Source: Glaciecola blandensis
GTDB lineage: Bacteria > Pseudomonadota > Gammaproteobacteria > Enterobacterales > Alteromonadaceae
Length of the DNA: 64,000 bases
Direction of reading: 5' to 3'
NCBI RefSeq assembly: GCF_031846165.1
Contig: NZ_JAVRIE010000001.1
Coordinates: 1,132,163-1,196,162, forward strand
Positions 54,756 through 63,985 of the stretch are shown here, in pieces. The first letter of the stretch is position 1, and every line of letters begins with the position of its first letter. The notes under the pieces are model-generated. The model did not search any database. It worked only from the letters and a program-made list of their open reading frames with translations, and was not told the DNA's origin. The position numbers were made by a program, and so were the translations under genes.

Positions 54756-55567
54756 TATTCTCCCTGTGCCACTGGCTTATTGTTTTTGTTATGTCCAATA
54801 GACTCTAAGAATGCTTCATGCAATGAAGGCCCGGCAACGGCTTTGAAGGTATCGAATGTATCATCAAACATCGTCTCACCTTTATCAATGATGGTGACCA
54901 TATCACATAGCTCTGAGACCTCGTCTAGATGATGGGTCGAGAAGATAACTGGCACATTCTGGCTCTTCAAATCACGAATAAAGTTCAGTACGGTTTGCGT
55001 CGCCATTATATCCAAGCCCGTCGTTGGTTCATCCAGAATGACAACCTTTGGCGAGTGAATGACTGAGCGGGCAATAGAGGCCTTCTGCTTCATCCCGGTT
55101 GAATACGTTTCACTGCGACGATCGAGGAAAGTATCCATATCTAGGCGCTCTGAAAGCTCACTGATACGCTTATCAATCTCTTTCGGACTCATGCCGTTTA
55201 GCTGACCGAAGTATGCAATATTCTCACGGCCACTCAAACGCCCATAAAGGCCTGTGCCACCCGACAAAAAACCGATTTGGCGACGCGCTTCTACTGGATT
55301 TTGAAGAATATCAATGCCCCCTATTTCAATACTCCCACTATCGGGTTGTAATGCCGTAGACAACATTCGTAAAGTGGTGGTTTTACCTGCACCATTGGGG
55401 CCTAATAAACCAAGCACTTGACCATTTTGACAAGCAAAACTCACTTCCTTCACTGAGTGGAAGAATCGTCCTTGCAAACGGGGGTCTTTTTTGTCTTGCT
55501 CACTGAGCTTTTTGGGGTTTTCTACTTTGAATTTCTTAGCGAGTTTGTTTATTTCAATCACACTCAT
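54755..55567 (-). CDS. ABC transporter ATP-binding protein, NatA-like
   Basis: The 270-residue protein is the ATPase partner of the NatB-like permease. Walker A is GLLGPNGAGKTTTLRML (near residue 55), the signature is ETYSTGMKQKASIARS, Walker B is VVILDEPTTGLD and the switch histidine lies in FSTHHLDEV. The ATG at 55567 has AAGGA almost touching it; a GTG at 55561 has the same site at seven bases and may be the true start, two residues shorter. A Yip1-type gene is divergent, as in many relatives. Confidence 0.92.
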   Translation of the reverse strand: MSVIEINKLAKKFKVENPKKLSEQDKKDPRLQGRFFHSVKEVSFACQNGQVLGLLGPNGAGKTTTLRMLSTALQPDSGSIEIGGIDILQNPVEARRQIGFLSGGTGLYGRLSGRENIAYFGQLNGMSPKEIDKRISELSERLDMDTFLDRRSETYSTGMKQKASIARSVIHSPKVVILDEPTTGLDIMATQTVLNFIRDLKSQNVPVIFSTHHLDEVSELCDMVTIIDKGETMFDDTFDTFKAVAGPSLHEAFLESIGHNKNNKPVAQGE

Positions 55568-55780
55568 GTCCTTATCAAATTCTTGTTATTATTTGGCATG
55601 CGAGAGCTTGCCTTATTTTTATATCGCATAGACTAAGTCATATTAGGGTCAAAAGCGAAGGCAAAATACAGTGGTAGGAGCTTTAAATGTTTCAAATTGC
55701 TACAAATTCAGTTTTTCACTTGAGTTGTTTTCCAATACATTGAATACTTTCCATTCAACATACACAAGAACGGACCCCTG

Positions 55781-56524
55781 ATGAGCGAAATGCAAAACGA
55801 CCACAATAACTCGAACGCAGTTACCAACCCCATACAGGCATGTAACGATATATTCATCCGGCCTTCAGAAGTGTTCAAAGCGCTTGCGGTAAAAGATAAC
55901 TGGTCGTGGTTACCGTTCATTTTAATCGCTGTGATCAGTTGTCTGCCAGCGTATTTATATTTTGGCGTCATTGACTATTCTTGGTATGTCGATGCGCAAT
56001 TGAGTGTGCTTATCCCCAATGCTAGCCCTGCTGAATTGGAAATGCAGAGAAGTTACATGGGTACTGCCGAGTCTGCAAAAAGCAGCGCGCTTTACCTAAC
56101 ACCTGTGATGCTGGTGATTGTTTCTGCTATTTCAGCGCTCTACTACACCATTGTGACCAGAAACGACGATAAGAGTATTCATAGTTTTATGGATTGGTAT
56201 GGCGTTCAATGGTGGACGATGATGCCATACATTATTGGGGCAGTTGTTTCCTTAGCCATTTTAGTGATGACCGAGCCAGGGAGCCAATTATCACCTTCAG
56301 CAATGGCCCCTCTTTCTATGAGCTTTATACTTGGCCTTGATATTACAAACCCTTGGTTAAGTGTGATGAATGAAATACGAGTCGACCGAATTTGGGGCAT
56401 TATTCTCGCTGCTTCATGCTTACAACAATGGACTAATTTCAGTCGCAACAAAGCCTATATTGTGGCAACGATACCGAGTATTATCTTAATCGCATTTTTA
56501 ACATTGCTCGCGAGTCTACGGTAA
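55781..56524 (+). CDS. Yip1-family membrane protein
   Basis: The 247-residue protein has five membrane helices (about 45-70, 100-125, 145-170, 195-215, 225-245) and a polar N-terminus. It fits the Yip1 domain family, common next to NatAB genes in Alteromonadales. Its function is not known. It is divergent from natA with a 213-bp gap that holds no other feature. No strong ribosome site precedes the ATG. Confidence 0.85.
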   Translation: MSEMQNDHNNSNAVTNPIQACNDIFIRPSEVFKALAVKDNWSWLPFILIAVISCLPAYLYFGVIDYSWYVDAQLSVLIPNASPAELEMQRSYMGTAESAKSSALYLTPVMLVIVSAISALYYTIVTRNDDKSIHSFMDWYGVQWWTMMPYIIGAVVSLAILVMTEPGSQLSPSAMAPLSMSFILGLDITNPWLSVMNEIRVDRIWGIILAASCLQQWTNFSRNKAYIVATIPSIILIAFLTLLASLR

Positions 56525-56550
56525 ACATGCCGGCCGAAGCATCCGTATCT

Positions 56551-57456
56551 CTAAGGTCGGCGCTTCGGCATAAAATATCGCTTGTTGCCGTAAAATGCTA
56601 AGGTTTGGGCCTCATAATGCCATCCTGGTACTCCTAGAATTGGCAAGGGATAGAACGGTTTATTTTGCTCAAAAACCGCATTTTCGATTAAGTGCTTGTG
56701 CAATAAGTGATCATACTCAACTCGCTGATCCTGCCATGCTCTCAGCTCACCATTTGTTTTCTTACTATCAAGCAAAGACTCTGGTGTAGACACTAATAAG
56801 ACCTTACCAGTGAGGCCAATAAACGGCTTGAGTAACATCTCATAATTTGCATGGCCGATCACAACAGGCATTATTTGCTTATGCCAGTGCGCTTTTAAGG
56901 AGATAAAAATTGCCTCCCAATTCTGCTCTGAAAAGTAGGCATGTAAAGACTTGAGTAAGGTGTCGCCATGAATGAAAAGCACAAGACCGCATTCGTCAAA
57001 ATGGGTGACGTGATTCCTAACTTTTGTGCGTGGCACAAGCCCATACTTTTTGCTCTGTTCTATATGCAATTGATTCATATAAGCTTTAGTCTTGTTGAAA
57101 CTTAACCACATAAGACCATTAAAGAAATCGTGCCACGTGCCTGCTCGCGTTGGTATTACATTATCTTCAAATATAATTTCTTCATAATAGCGCGGATCAT
57201 TGCTCAATTGATCTTGGCAGACAAATCGCTTTTGACAATTCGACTGAGTCTCTTGTGCCACTTTGTTTAAATAGGTAGCAGTCAGCAAACTGTCTATTTT
57301 GCAGTCACTTCCTTTCCTCTCAATAATTGACGCCTTTATTTGACTCCCAGGCTTCATTTCAGGGGAGTAATAAGAGGCTAATTGATTGAGCGGAGCAGAA
57401 TTTAAGCGATTTATGTCAGAAAATGTCACGGTTATTGTCTTGTCTAGTTTATTCAC
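56551..57456 (-). CDS. DUF3025 domain-containing protein
   Basis: The 301-residue protein contains the DUF3025 pattern. The key stretch is VIPTRAGTWHDFFNGLMWLS near residue 105, followed by FNKTKAYMNQLHIEQ and HVTHFDECGLVLFI. It ends with HYEAQTLAFYGNKRYFMPKR. Function is unknown, and there is no signal peptide. The end converges with the Yip1 gene. An imperfect hairpin (GCCGAAGC arms, 56533-56569) lies over the 3' ends but has no T-run. Confidence 0.85.
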   Translation of the reverse strand: MNKLDKTITVTFSDINRLNSAPLNQLASYYSPEMKPGSQIKASIIERKGSDCKIDSLLTATYLNKVAQETQSNCQKRFVCQDQLSNDPRYYEEIIFEDNVIPTRAGTWHDFFNGLMWLSFNKTKAYMNQLHIEQSKKYGLVPRTKVRNHVTHFDECGLVLFIHGDTLLKSLHAYFSEQNWEAIFISLKAHWHKQIMPVVIGHANYEMLLKPFIGLTGKVLLVSTPESLLDSKKTNGELRAWQDQRVEYDHLLHKHLIENAVFEQNKPFYPLPILGVPGWHYEAQTLAFYGNKRYFMPKRRP

Positions 57457-57536
57457 GTCAGATGTTTGTTATATTGTGCCACAACAAGTAAGACGATATT
57501 CAATAAGTAAGCAAAAATAACAATAAGGAACACGAA

Positions 57537-59192
57537 ATGATTCGACAGAAATCAGGTTTCACTTTGGCATTATCAGCCGCAATGCTGCTCAGTCTGGGTG
57601 CATGCTCACAACAAAGTGAAGACGCTGTATCAGAAGCGCCTCAAGCAAACAATTTTGAGGAAGTGTATAACAGTATCAGCACGGAGACCCTCAAACAACA
57701 TACGAAAACTCTCTCTTCAGATGAGTTTGGTGGTCGTCTACCGACAACGCCTGGCGAGAAGATGACCTTAGATTACCTCACTACTGAGCTTACCAAAGTA
57801 GGTTTTGAACCCGGTAACGGAGATAGCTTTTTTCAACAAGTCGACTTAATGCAAATTACTGCATCCCCTGATATGACGCTCACTTTGGGTGAAAATAAAC
57901 TCGCTTATAAAGAAGACATGGTAGCGGGTTCAAAACGCGAAGTCTCTGAAATCAACTTAAGTGATTCAGAAGTCATTTTCTTGGGCTATGGTGTTAACGC
58001 ACCGGAATACGACTGGAATGACTACGAAGATATCGATGTGAAAGGAAAAACGGTTATCGTTTTAGTCAACGACCCCGGTTTTGCGAGCCCTGAAGGTGAG
58101 TTATTCCAAGGTTCTACCATGACCTATTATGGTCGTTGGAGCTATAAGTATGAAGAAGCCAGCAGACAAGGTGCTGAAGCCGTTTTCATCGTACATGAAA
58201 CTGCGCCAGCGTCTTATGGCTGGTCAGTTGTTGCGAACAGTTGGAGTGGCCCTCAGTACGGTTTAGTCACCCCAGATGGTGGTGCTAGTCGCGTTGCCGT
58301 AGAAGGTTGGATTTCTCGCGAAGCGGCAGTCAAACTTTTTGCCGATGCAGGCTTAGACTTTGATGAGCAAAAAGACTACGCAGCCCAAGGTGCTTATTCA
58401 GAGCCACTGAATCTGACAGCATCAGTTACCGTGAAGAACGATTTTGAAAAATCAAAAAGTTATAATGTCCTAGCGACCCTTCCCGGTTCAGAAAAGCCCG
58501 ATGAGCATATTATCTACACCGCACACTGGGACCACTTGGGTACCGATGAAACTAAAGAAGGTGACCAAATCTATAACGGCGCACATGATAATGCGACCGG
58601 CACAGCTGCGATCTTAGCGATGGCAGAAGCCTTTTCAAAATTAAATGAAAATCCGAAACGTTCAGTGAGCATGTTAGTTGTCACCGCTGAAGAACAAGGA
58701 TTGCTTGGTTCGAAGTATTATGCAGAAAACCCCGTCATCCCTTTGGATAAAACGGTTGCAAACATCAACATGGATGCGATGAATGTGCTTGGAAGAACAA
58801 AAGATGTTGCGGTCATCGGCATGGGCAAGTCCGAACTTGAAACCTACCTCGACAAGGCAGTCAAACGCCAAGGCCGTGTATTAACCCAAGAAGACACACC
58901 ACAAGCAGGCTACTATTACCGCTCTGACCACTTCAGTTTTGCAAAACTAGGCGTACCTGCGTTGTATGCAAAAGGAGGTAGCGAGCCAATTGATGAAGCG
59001 ACTGCTGACTATCGTAAAAAAACGAATTTAGTTGTTAGAGGGTGTTACCATCAAGTGTGTGACCAATTCCGTGAAGGTTGGGACTTTGGTGGCATTCAAG
59101 AAGATACTCAAATGTTGTTTGAGGTCGGTTATGACATCGCAAACTCTGACGATTGGCCAAAATGGGCACCAACAAGTGAGTTTCAGCGATAA
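57537..59192 (+). CDS. M28-family metallopeptidase, lipoprotein
   Basis: The 551-residue protein has a lipoprotein signal (LGAC, cysteine 23), a PA-like insert domain (about 145-290) and an M28 zinc-peptidase domain (about 310-540). Zinc ligands are likely in AHWDHLGTDE, HDNATGTAAIL, TAEEQGLLGSKYY, NINMDAMN and the late SDHFSFAKLG. M28 enzymes are aminopeptidases or carboxypeptidases, here probably at the cell envelope. An AAGGA site lies seven bases before the ATG. A strong terminator follows. It stands alone. Confidence 0.92.
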   Translation: MIRQKSGFTLALSAAMLLSLGACSQQSEDAVSEAPQANNFEEVYNSISTETLKQHTKTLSSDEFGGRLPTTPGEKMTLDYLTTELTKVGFEPGNGDSFFQQVDLMQITASPDMTLTLGENKLAYKEDMVAGSKREVSEINLSDSEVIFLGYGVNAPEYDWNDYEDIDVKGKTVIVLVNDPGFASPEGELFQGSTMTYYGRWSYKYEEASRQGAEAVFIVHETAPASYGWSVVANSWSGPQYGLVTPDGGASRVAVEGWISREAAVKLFADAGLDFDEQKDYAAQGAYSEPLNLTASVTVKNDFEKSKSYNVLATLPGSEKPDEHIIYTAHWDHLGTDETKEGDQIYNGAHDNATGTAAILAMAEAFSKLNENPKRSVSMLVVTAEEQGLLGSKYYAENPVIPLDKTVANINMDAMNVLGRTKDVAVIGMGKSELETYLDKAVKRQGRVLTQEDTPQAGYYYRSDHFSFAKLGVPALYAKGGSEPIDEATADYRKKTNLVVRGCYHQVCDQFREGWDFGGIQEDTQMLFEVGYDIANSDDWPKWAPTSEFQR

Positions 59193-59216
59193 GCTGACGA
59201 CACGAAAATAAGACTT

Positions 59217-59244
59217 AAATAGCCTCACATGAGGCTATTTTTTT
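59217..59244 (+). terminator. Terminator of the M28 peptidase gene
   Basis: A 10-bp stem (AAATAGCCTC and complement) with a four-base loop is followed by a T-run, 24 bp after the stop. Confidence 0.9.
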
Positions 59245-59529
59245 GCCCTTCGGAAATGGCCAAAAAGCCTTACCCTCTTCGATTTTGATTTGTGCATGAA
59301 TGAAATTTTTTAGTTCCCTCGCTTCATAATAATCATAGCTTGATGCAAGGGCTAACAAATTCCTGCTTTGGCGCAGAAAAGGCTTGCATTTTCTACTCAA
59401 AATGGCACATTCAATACCGAGGTAACATAAATAATAATAAACGCGAACATTAGTTCCACATACCTACCTTATATCGACAGAAAACGATAACCCAATCTAA
59501 TAACCTAGCAAGAAAAGGCGAACCAACCT
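59245..59529. other. asnB upstream region without a supported gene
   Basis: This 285-bp AT-rich stretch precedes asnB. A minus-strand frame of about 61 codons (TTG start, 59215-59400) runs into the terminator hairpin and has no ribosome site, so I do not count it. The asnB promoter is expected here, but no convincing -35/-10 pair was found. Confidence 0.5.
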
Positions 59530-61206
59530 ATGTGTGGTATTTTCGGTATCCTTGATATCAAAACTGATGTGTCTGAGTTGCGCACACAAGCACTCGAATT
59601 ATCAAAACTTTTACGCCATCGCGGCCCCGATTGGTCAGGCATTTGGCATAATGACAACGCTATTTTATGTCATGAAAGACTCGCTATTGTCGATGTCGAT
59701 ACTGGCGCTCAGCCCCTCATCAGTAATAATGGTAATCAAGTGTTAGCCGTCAATGGCGAAATCTATAATCACAAAGATTTAGAAGCAGGCCTTTCATCAC
59801 CTTATGAATTCGCGACGAAATCCGATTGCGAAATTATATTGCCTCTATACCAACAAGAGGGCGTTAACTTTATTGATAAGTTAGAAGGTATGTTTGCCTT
59901 TGTGCTTTATGACGAAGAAAAGAATACTTATCTGATTGCCCGCGACCACATAGGCATTATTCCACTTTATACCGGTTTTGATGAATTCGGTAACTTCTAT
60001 GTTGCTTCAGAGATGAAAGCGCTTGTACCGGTCTGTAAGACTGTTCAGGAATTTCCACCAGGACATTATCTCGATAGCACTGACGGGAAACTCGTGAAGT
60101 ATTACCAACGTGACTGGATGTCGTATGACGCAGTAAAAGATAACGAAACCAACCTAGATGATTTAAAGGCCGCCTTTGAAAAAGCGGTAAAATCTCATTT
60201 AATGTCTGATGTCCCCTACGCTGTTCTGCTCTCTGGCGGCCTCGATTCCTCTTTGGTTTCCGCTGTTGCCGCCCGATATGTGGCAAAACGGGTTGAAGAT
60301 GGTGACCAAAGTGATGCATGGTGGCCTCGACTGCATTCATTCGCAGTTGGCTTAGAAGGTGCGCCTGATTTACTTGCCGCGAAGAAAGTAGCGGACATGA
60401 TTGGCACTGTCCACCACGAAATCCACTTTACGATCCAAGAAGGTTTGGATGCTATTCGTGATGTGATTTACCACCTTGAAACCTTCGATACTACTACTAT
60501 TCGTGCAGCCACCCCTATGTACTTGATGACTCGTAAAATTAAAGCGATGGGCATCAAAATGGTGCTATCAGGTGAAGGGTCGGATGAAATTTTTGGCGGT
60601 TACTTGTACTTCCACAAGGCGCCTAATGCCAAAGAGCTGCATGAAGAAACTGTTCGCAAACTAGACCGGCTGCATATGTTCGATTGTGCAAGAGCCAACA
60701 AGTCGACAAGTGCATGGGGTGTAGAAGCTCGTGTTCCATTCTTGGATAAAAACTTTATGGACGTCGCAATGCGCTTAAACCCACAAGATAAAATGTGTGT
60801 CGATGGCCGCATGGAAAAGTGGATATTGCGAAAGGCCTTTGATGATGAAACCTACTTGCCTGCAGAAGTCCTATGGCGCCAGAAGGAACAATTTGGTGAT
60901 GGCGTTGGTTACTCGTGGATAGACTCTATTCGCGATTTCGTTGAGCAAGAAGTATCTGACCAGCAAATGGCAACAGCTGAATTCCGCTTCCCAATTAACA
61001 CACCGGACACGAAAGAAGGTTATTATTATCGCACTATATTTGAAGACTACTTCCCACAAGAAAGTGCTGCTAAATGTGTACCTGGCGGCAAATCAATTGC
61101 TTGTAGTACGGTTGAAGCCTTAGAGTGGGATGCTAGCTTTAAAGCAGCAGCAGATCCCTCAGGTCGTTCAATGAAAAACGTGCATGGCGGTGAGTTTAAA
61201 GGCTAA
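59530..61206 (+). CDS. asnB: Asparagine synthase B (glutamine-hydrolysing)
   Basis: The 558-residue protein makes asparagine from aspartate, ATP and glutamine in the cytosol. The N-terminal nucleophile cysteine follows the start methionine (MCGIFGILD). The glutaminase domain (about 1-190) has LRHRGPDWSG and VNGEIYNH. The synthetase domain has the PP-loop LLSGGLDSSLVSA (near residue 235), VLSGEGSDEIFGGY and a C-terminal WRQKEQFGDGVGYSWID. Length is normal. A weak AAGG site lies 11 bases before the ATG. A bidirectional terminator follows. Confidence 0.97.
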   Translation: MCGIFGILDIKTDVSELRTQALELSKLLRHRGPDWSGIWHNDNAILCHERLAIVDVDTGAQPLISNNGNQVLAVNGEIYNHKDLEAGLSSPYEFATKSDCEIILPLYQQEGVNFIDKLEGMFAFVLYDEEKNTYLIARDHIGIIPLYTGFDEFGNFYVASEMKALVPVCKTVQEFPPGHYLDSTDGKLVKYYQRDWMSYDAVKDNETNLDDLKAAFEKAVKSHLMSDVPYAVLLSGGLDSSLVSAVAARYVAKRVEDGDQSDAWWPRLHSFAVGLEGAPDLLAAKKVADMIGTVHHEIHFTIQEGLDAIRDVIYHLETFDTTTIRAATPMYLMTRKIKAMGIKMVLSGEGSDEIFGGYLYFHKAPNAKELHEETVRKLDRLHMFDCARANKSTSAWGVEARVPFLDKNFMDVAMRLNPQDKMCVDGRMEKWILRKAFDDETYLPAEVLWRQKEQFGDGVGYSWIDSIRDFVEQEVSDQQMATAEFRFPINTPDTKEGYYYRTIFEDYFPQESAAKCVPGGKSIACSTVEALEWDASFKAAADPSGRSMKNVHGGEFKG

Positions 61207-61231
61207 TTGGCCTAAGCAACAGAGTAAACAC

Positions 61232-61265
61232 AAAACGGCATGGGTTCTATTACCTTTGCCGTTTT
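61232..61265. terminator. Bidirectional terminator between asnB and the convergent gene
   Basis: AAAACGGCA and TGCCGTTTT form a 9-bp stem with an inner GGT/ACC pairing. A T-run follows on the plus strand and a U-run would follow on the minus strand. It overlaps the convergent stop region. Confidence 0.85.
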
Positions 61266-62162
61266 TTATTGCCTAGCGTCCTCTCTTTTCGCTGCAGACT
61301 GAGCAGGTTGATACCAATAATCGGCATCATAGACAGGTGTATTAATGGGTAACAGAGGATTCTCAAGTTCAAAGTGAAGACGCTCATCTAATGCTATTTT
61401 GTCTAGCATCTCACCATGATACTCATAAAACAAGGCATCAAAACTGCCATCTTCAATCGCTCTTTGTAAGCCGACCTCAAGCAAGCGAGCCATCGTTACA
61501 TTACGTTTATTCACAAAAAAGTACATTGCCGTTTTATAATGCAAAGCAACTCTGGGCTTGAGGAGCACGTCTGGATCGGCATTTTCTGCGCTGAGTTCAG
61601 GTAATACTTCAATTACAGAGCGCGGGTAAAAATCTGCTTGCTGTCGGGAGATAAGATTAGCCGCTTCTACGTGGTTCTGAGCAGCCAAGACATTGAAGCC
61701 ATTTGCTTGCAGTATTTTAGTATCAGGCCAATCAACACCTTGCACCGGAGAATAGACAAGAAGTTCTTCCATTGATGTAATTTCTTTTTCATAAAACGGC
61801 TTACTTTTATGACTCAATAAGACTCGCCAACCGATAAGGCCCTTAGTAATGGGAATACGAATAGGCAGCAAATCACTTTCTCTTTGCTTGTCAGTCATGC
61901 TCCAAACCACATTAACTTCCAAATTTTCTCGCAGCTGTCGCAGTGCTTTGGACTGGTATTTAACTCGAGAAGATGCGCGCATTTCATAGCGCACGCCGGT
62001 TTTTTCAAGAGCTAACTTTAATAGAGCCTCAGGATACTTATGGCGCTCATCACCCTCATAGAGTGCACCCGGGTAACTGACGACCCAAGTCGCTGCTTGC
62101 ACCTTCAAAAAAGCACTACACAATACTAAGCTGGCGATAAACAGTATCTTTTTAGGCATCAT
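61266..62162 (-). CDS. Periplasmic solute-binding-like protein (SBP_bac_3 type)
   Basis: The 298-residue protein has a signal peptide ending near VQA and a fold that looks like the type 3 extracellular solute-binding domain (about 25-260). Matching stretches are KYPEALLKLALEKTGVRYE, VVWSMTDKQRESDLLPIRIP, AANLISRQQADFYPRSV and GSFDALFYEYHGEML. Such proteins without a transporter nearby are often sensors or orphan binding proteins. Start ATG 62162 was chosen for a GGTGG site six bases before it; ATG 62159 is equally possible. It overlaps the upstream small gene by 11 bases, so the two are linked in expression. Confidence 0.75.
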   Translation of the reverse strand: MMPKKILFIASLVLCSAFLKVQAATWVVSYPGALYEGDERHKYPEALLKLALEKTGVRYEMRASSRVKYQSKALRQLRENLEVNVVWSMTDKQRESDLLPIRIPITKGLIGWRVLLSHKSKPFYEKEITSMEELLVYSPVQGVDWPDTKILQANGFNVLAAQNHVEAANLISRQQADFYPRSVIEVLPELSAENADPDVLLKPRVALHYKTAMYFFVNKRNVTMARLLEVGLQRAIEDGSFDALFYEYHGEMLDKIALDERLHFELENPLLPINTPVYDADYWYQPAQSAAKREDARQ

Positions 62163-62535
62163 CAATAACCACCACAATTATTTTAAGTGCATTGTTTTCA
62201 TCGGTCCCTAAAGTAAAAGAAAGCTGTATTTTATTCACTTCGGATTCCACTAACAAACCATTGAGATAAAGCTGAGAGAATTTTACCTTTGGCGACATTT
62301 GTACTGCTTTTTTTACAACAAACTCTAGTTCTTCACCATCAGCTAGGGAAAGTCGTCGACAATAGTTCATTAACCACTGCTTTAACTCAAGATCTCTATT
62401 AAATATGTACTTTTCATTATTGTTCATGACGACGCAGGGGAAATGAAAAAAGGCAAGACTGTCATGAAAGTCCCCTTTGATGAGTAAATTGCACAGTTCT
62501 TTTAAAAACAGTTGTTCATTAGGCTGAGGATCCAC
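62152..62535 (-). CDS. Small hypothetical protein, possibly NTF2-like
   Basis: The 127-residue protein starts with an acidic/polar helix and includes FLKELCNLLIKGDFHDSLAF and FPCVVMNNNEKYIF, a pattern that recalls NTF2-like (SnoaL-type) folds of ring-like small domains. No catalytic residues can be named. There is no signal peptide, while its partner downstream is exported. The genes overlap by 11 bases, so they are probably translated together. I do not recognise a family with confidence. Confidence 0.6.
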   Translation of the reverse strand: MDPQPNEQLFLKELCNLLIKGDFHDSLAFFHFPCVVMNNNEKYIFNRDLELKQWLMNYCRRLSLADGEELEFVVKKAVQMSPKVKFSQLYLNGLLVESEVNKIQLSFTLGTDENNALKIIVVVIDDA

Positions 62536-62561
62536 AAACGCTCCTATTTGATAAGATGATA

Positions 62562-63242
62562 CTACTCGAGTCCAATAAATTTATGAGTTTGCAAAGACAA
62601 ACGCCAGTTTCGTTGAATGCATGTTTTCACAGCAAAGTCAGTAGCGCGCTTTTGTTGACTGATAGGCTGCAGATAAATCAAAGGTTGTTTGTCCTTAGGC
62701 AATAGCGTTAATAATGAATCTAGCTCATCTATGTGCTTTTGCATAGCCACAGGATGTTTTATTTCATTTGCTCTTAGCAATGCGTCTTCCCGCATTTCAT
62801 AGCCACCCTTCATATTGACCTTTGGAGATACCGTCACCCATGTTTTACTTGAGCACAAAATCTCGAACGTACCACTGGTTTCAATTTGTGTTGTGTAACC
62901 CAGTGAATGCGCGAGCTCTGTGAGGTCTCTTAAATCAAACATACAAGGCTCACCACCCGTGATCACGATATGTTTTGCGACATAGCCTTGCTGAGAAAAT
63001 AAATCGAACAATGATGCTGGAGTGACAGTAAACCACTGTGAGGATTCAAAGTTTTGAGCCATCACGTCTTCTGAACTACTTTCATCTTCTAAATTAATTT
63101 GCCATGTATGCTTAGTATCGCACCAAGAACACCCCACTGGACAGCCTTGAAGTCTGACAAATATTGAAGGTGCCCCAGTGTATGAGCCCTCACCTTGCAA
63201 AGACTCAAACACTTCATTCACTTTTAAGCTTGCTTGTTGCAT
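62562..63242 (-). CDS. queE: 7-carboxy-7-deazaguanine synthase
   Basis: The 226-residue protein is QueE, a radical SAM enzyme that forms the 7-deazaguanine ring in queuosine synthesis. The cluster cysteines are in GCPVGCSWCDTKHTW (near residue 33). HIVITGGEPCMFDL and QIETSGTFEI are further family motifs. The end (WRLSLQTHKFIGLE) is conserved. It is divergent from queC with an 83-bp gap; no preQ1 riboswitch was recognised in it. The AAGAGAG stretch just before the ATG may serve as ribosome site. Confidence 0.96.
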   Translation of the reverse strand: MQQASLKVNEVFESLQGEGSYTGAPSIFVRLQGCPVGCSWCDTKHTWQINLEDESSSEDVMAQNFESSQWFTVTPASLFDLFSQQGYVAKHIVITGGEPCMFDLRDLTELAHSLGYTTQIETSGTFEILCSSKTWVTVSPKVNMKGGYEMREDALLRANEIKHPVAMQKHIDELDSLLTLLPKDKQPLIYLQPISQQKRATDFAVKTCIQRNWRLSLQTHKFIGLE

Positions 63243-63325
63243 ATACTCTCTTATTTCTGCATTTCTGTTTGGGATTTTAACAGGGTTCGTATAGAATCAG
63301 CACCGTTTTTTACAGGAGAAATGCA

Positions 63326-63985
63326 ATGTCAGCGAAAGTCGTCGTAATATATTCAGGTGGTATGGATTCATTCACCGTGCTCAATAAGGCAATACAAGAA
63401 GGTTATGACGTTTATGCTGTTTCATTTGATTATGGTCAAAGGCATAGCAAAGAGCTCGAATTCGCTAGCCGTGTGTGTAAGAAACACAATATAGAGCACA
63501 AAGTAGTCGATATTAGTACCGTCAATCAACTTCTCAGTGGCTCGTCACTGACGGATAATATTGATGTACCAGAAGGACATTACGAAGAGTCCAGTATGAA
63601 GTCGACAGTGGTGCCAAACCGAAACATGATGATGTTGTCGATGGCTGTTGCCTATGCTGTTTCAATTGAAGCTGAAGCTGTCTACTTTGGAGCTCATTCG
63701 GGTGATCACGCCATTTATCCAGACTGCAGAACTGAATTTGTTGAAGCAATGAATGCTGTTTGTAAAATTGCTAATTATCAGGCTGTCGAGGTAAGAGCGC
63801 CATATTTAGCGTCGAGCAAAATCGACATTTTAACTGACGGCCTTAAATTGGGTCTCAACTATGCAGACACTTGGACTTGCTATAATGGCAGGGAAAAAGC
63901 TTGCGGTCGTTGCGGTGCATGTCAAGAGAGACTAGAAGCCTTCGCTGAAAATGGTGTACAAGATCCGCTTGAATACGAAGCATAA
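63326..63985 (+). CDS. queC: 7-cyano-7-deazaguanine synthase
   Basis: The 219-residue protein is QueC, which turns 7-carboxy-7-deazaguanine into preQ0 with ATP and ammonia. The PP-loop is VVIYSGGMDSFTVL (near residue 8), followed by VSFDYGQRHSKEL and VVPNRNMMMLSMA. The zinc cysteines are in CGRCGACQERLEAF near the C-terminus. An AGGAG site lies seven bases before the ATG. With queE, it supplies the first committed steps of queuosine. The gene is complete and ends 15 bp before the window edge. Confidence 0.97.
   Translation: MSAKVVVIYSGGMDSFTVLNKAIQEGYDVYAVSFDYGQRHSKELEFASRVCKKHNIEHKVVDISTVNQLLSGSSLTDNIDVPEGHYEESSMKSTVVPNRNMMMLSMAVAYAVSIEAEAVYFGAHSGDHAIYPDCRTEFVEAMNAVCKIANYQAVEVRAPYLASSKIDILTDGLKLGLNYADTWTCYNGREKACGRCGACQERLEAFAENGVQDPLEYEA

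Noticed and set aside
56533..56569. Hairpin between the Yip1 and DUF3025 genes as terminator
   Set aside because: The arms overlap DUF3025 coding sequence, the loop is long and no T-run follows on either strand.
59215..59400. Minus-strand frame of 61 codons between the peptidase gene and asnB
   Set aside because: It needs a TTG start without a ribosome site and its last codons are the peptidase gene's terminator hairpin.
63243..63325. preQ1 riboswitch between queE and queC
   Set aside because: The 83-bp gap does not show the conserved preQ1 aptamer core or a following expression platform.
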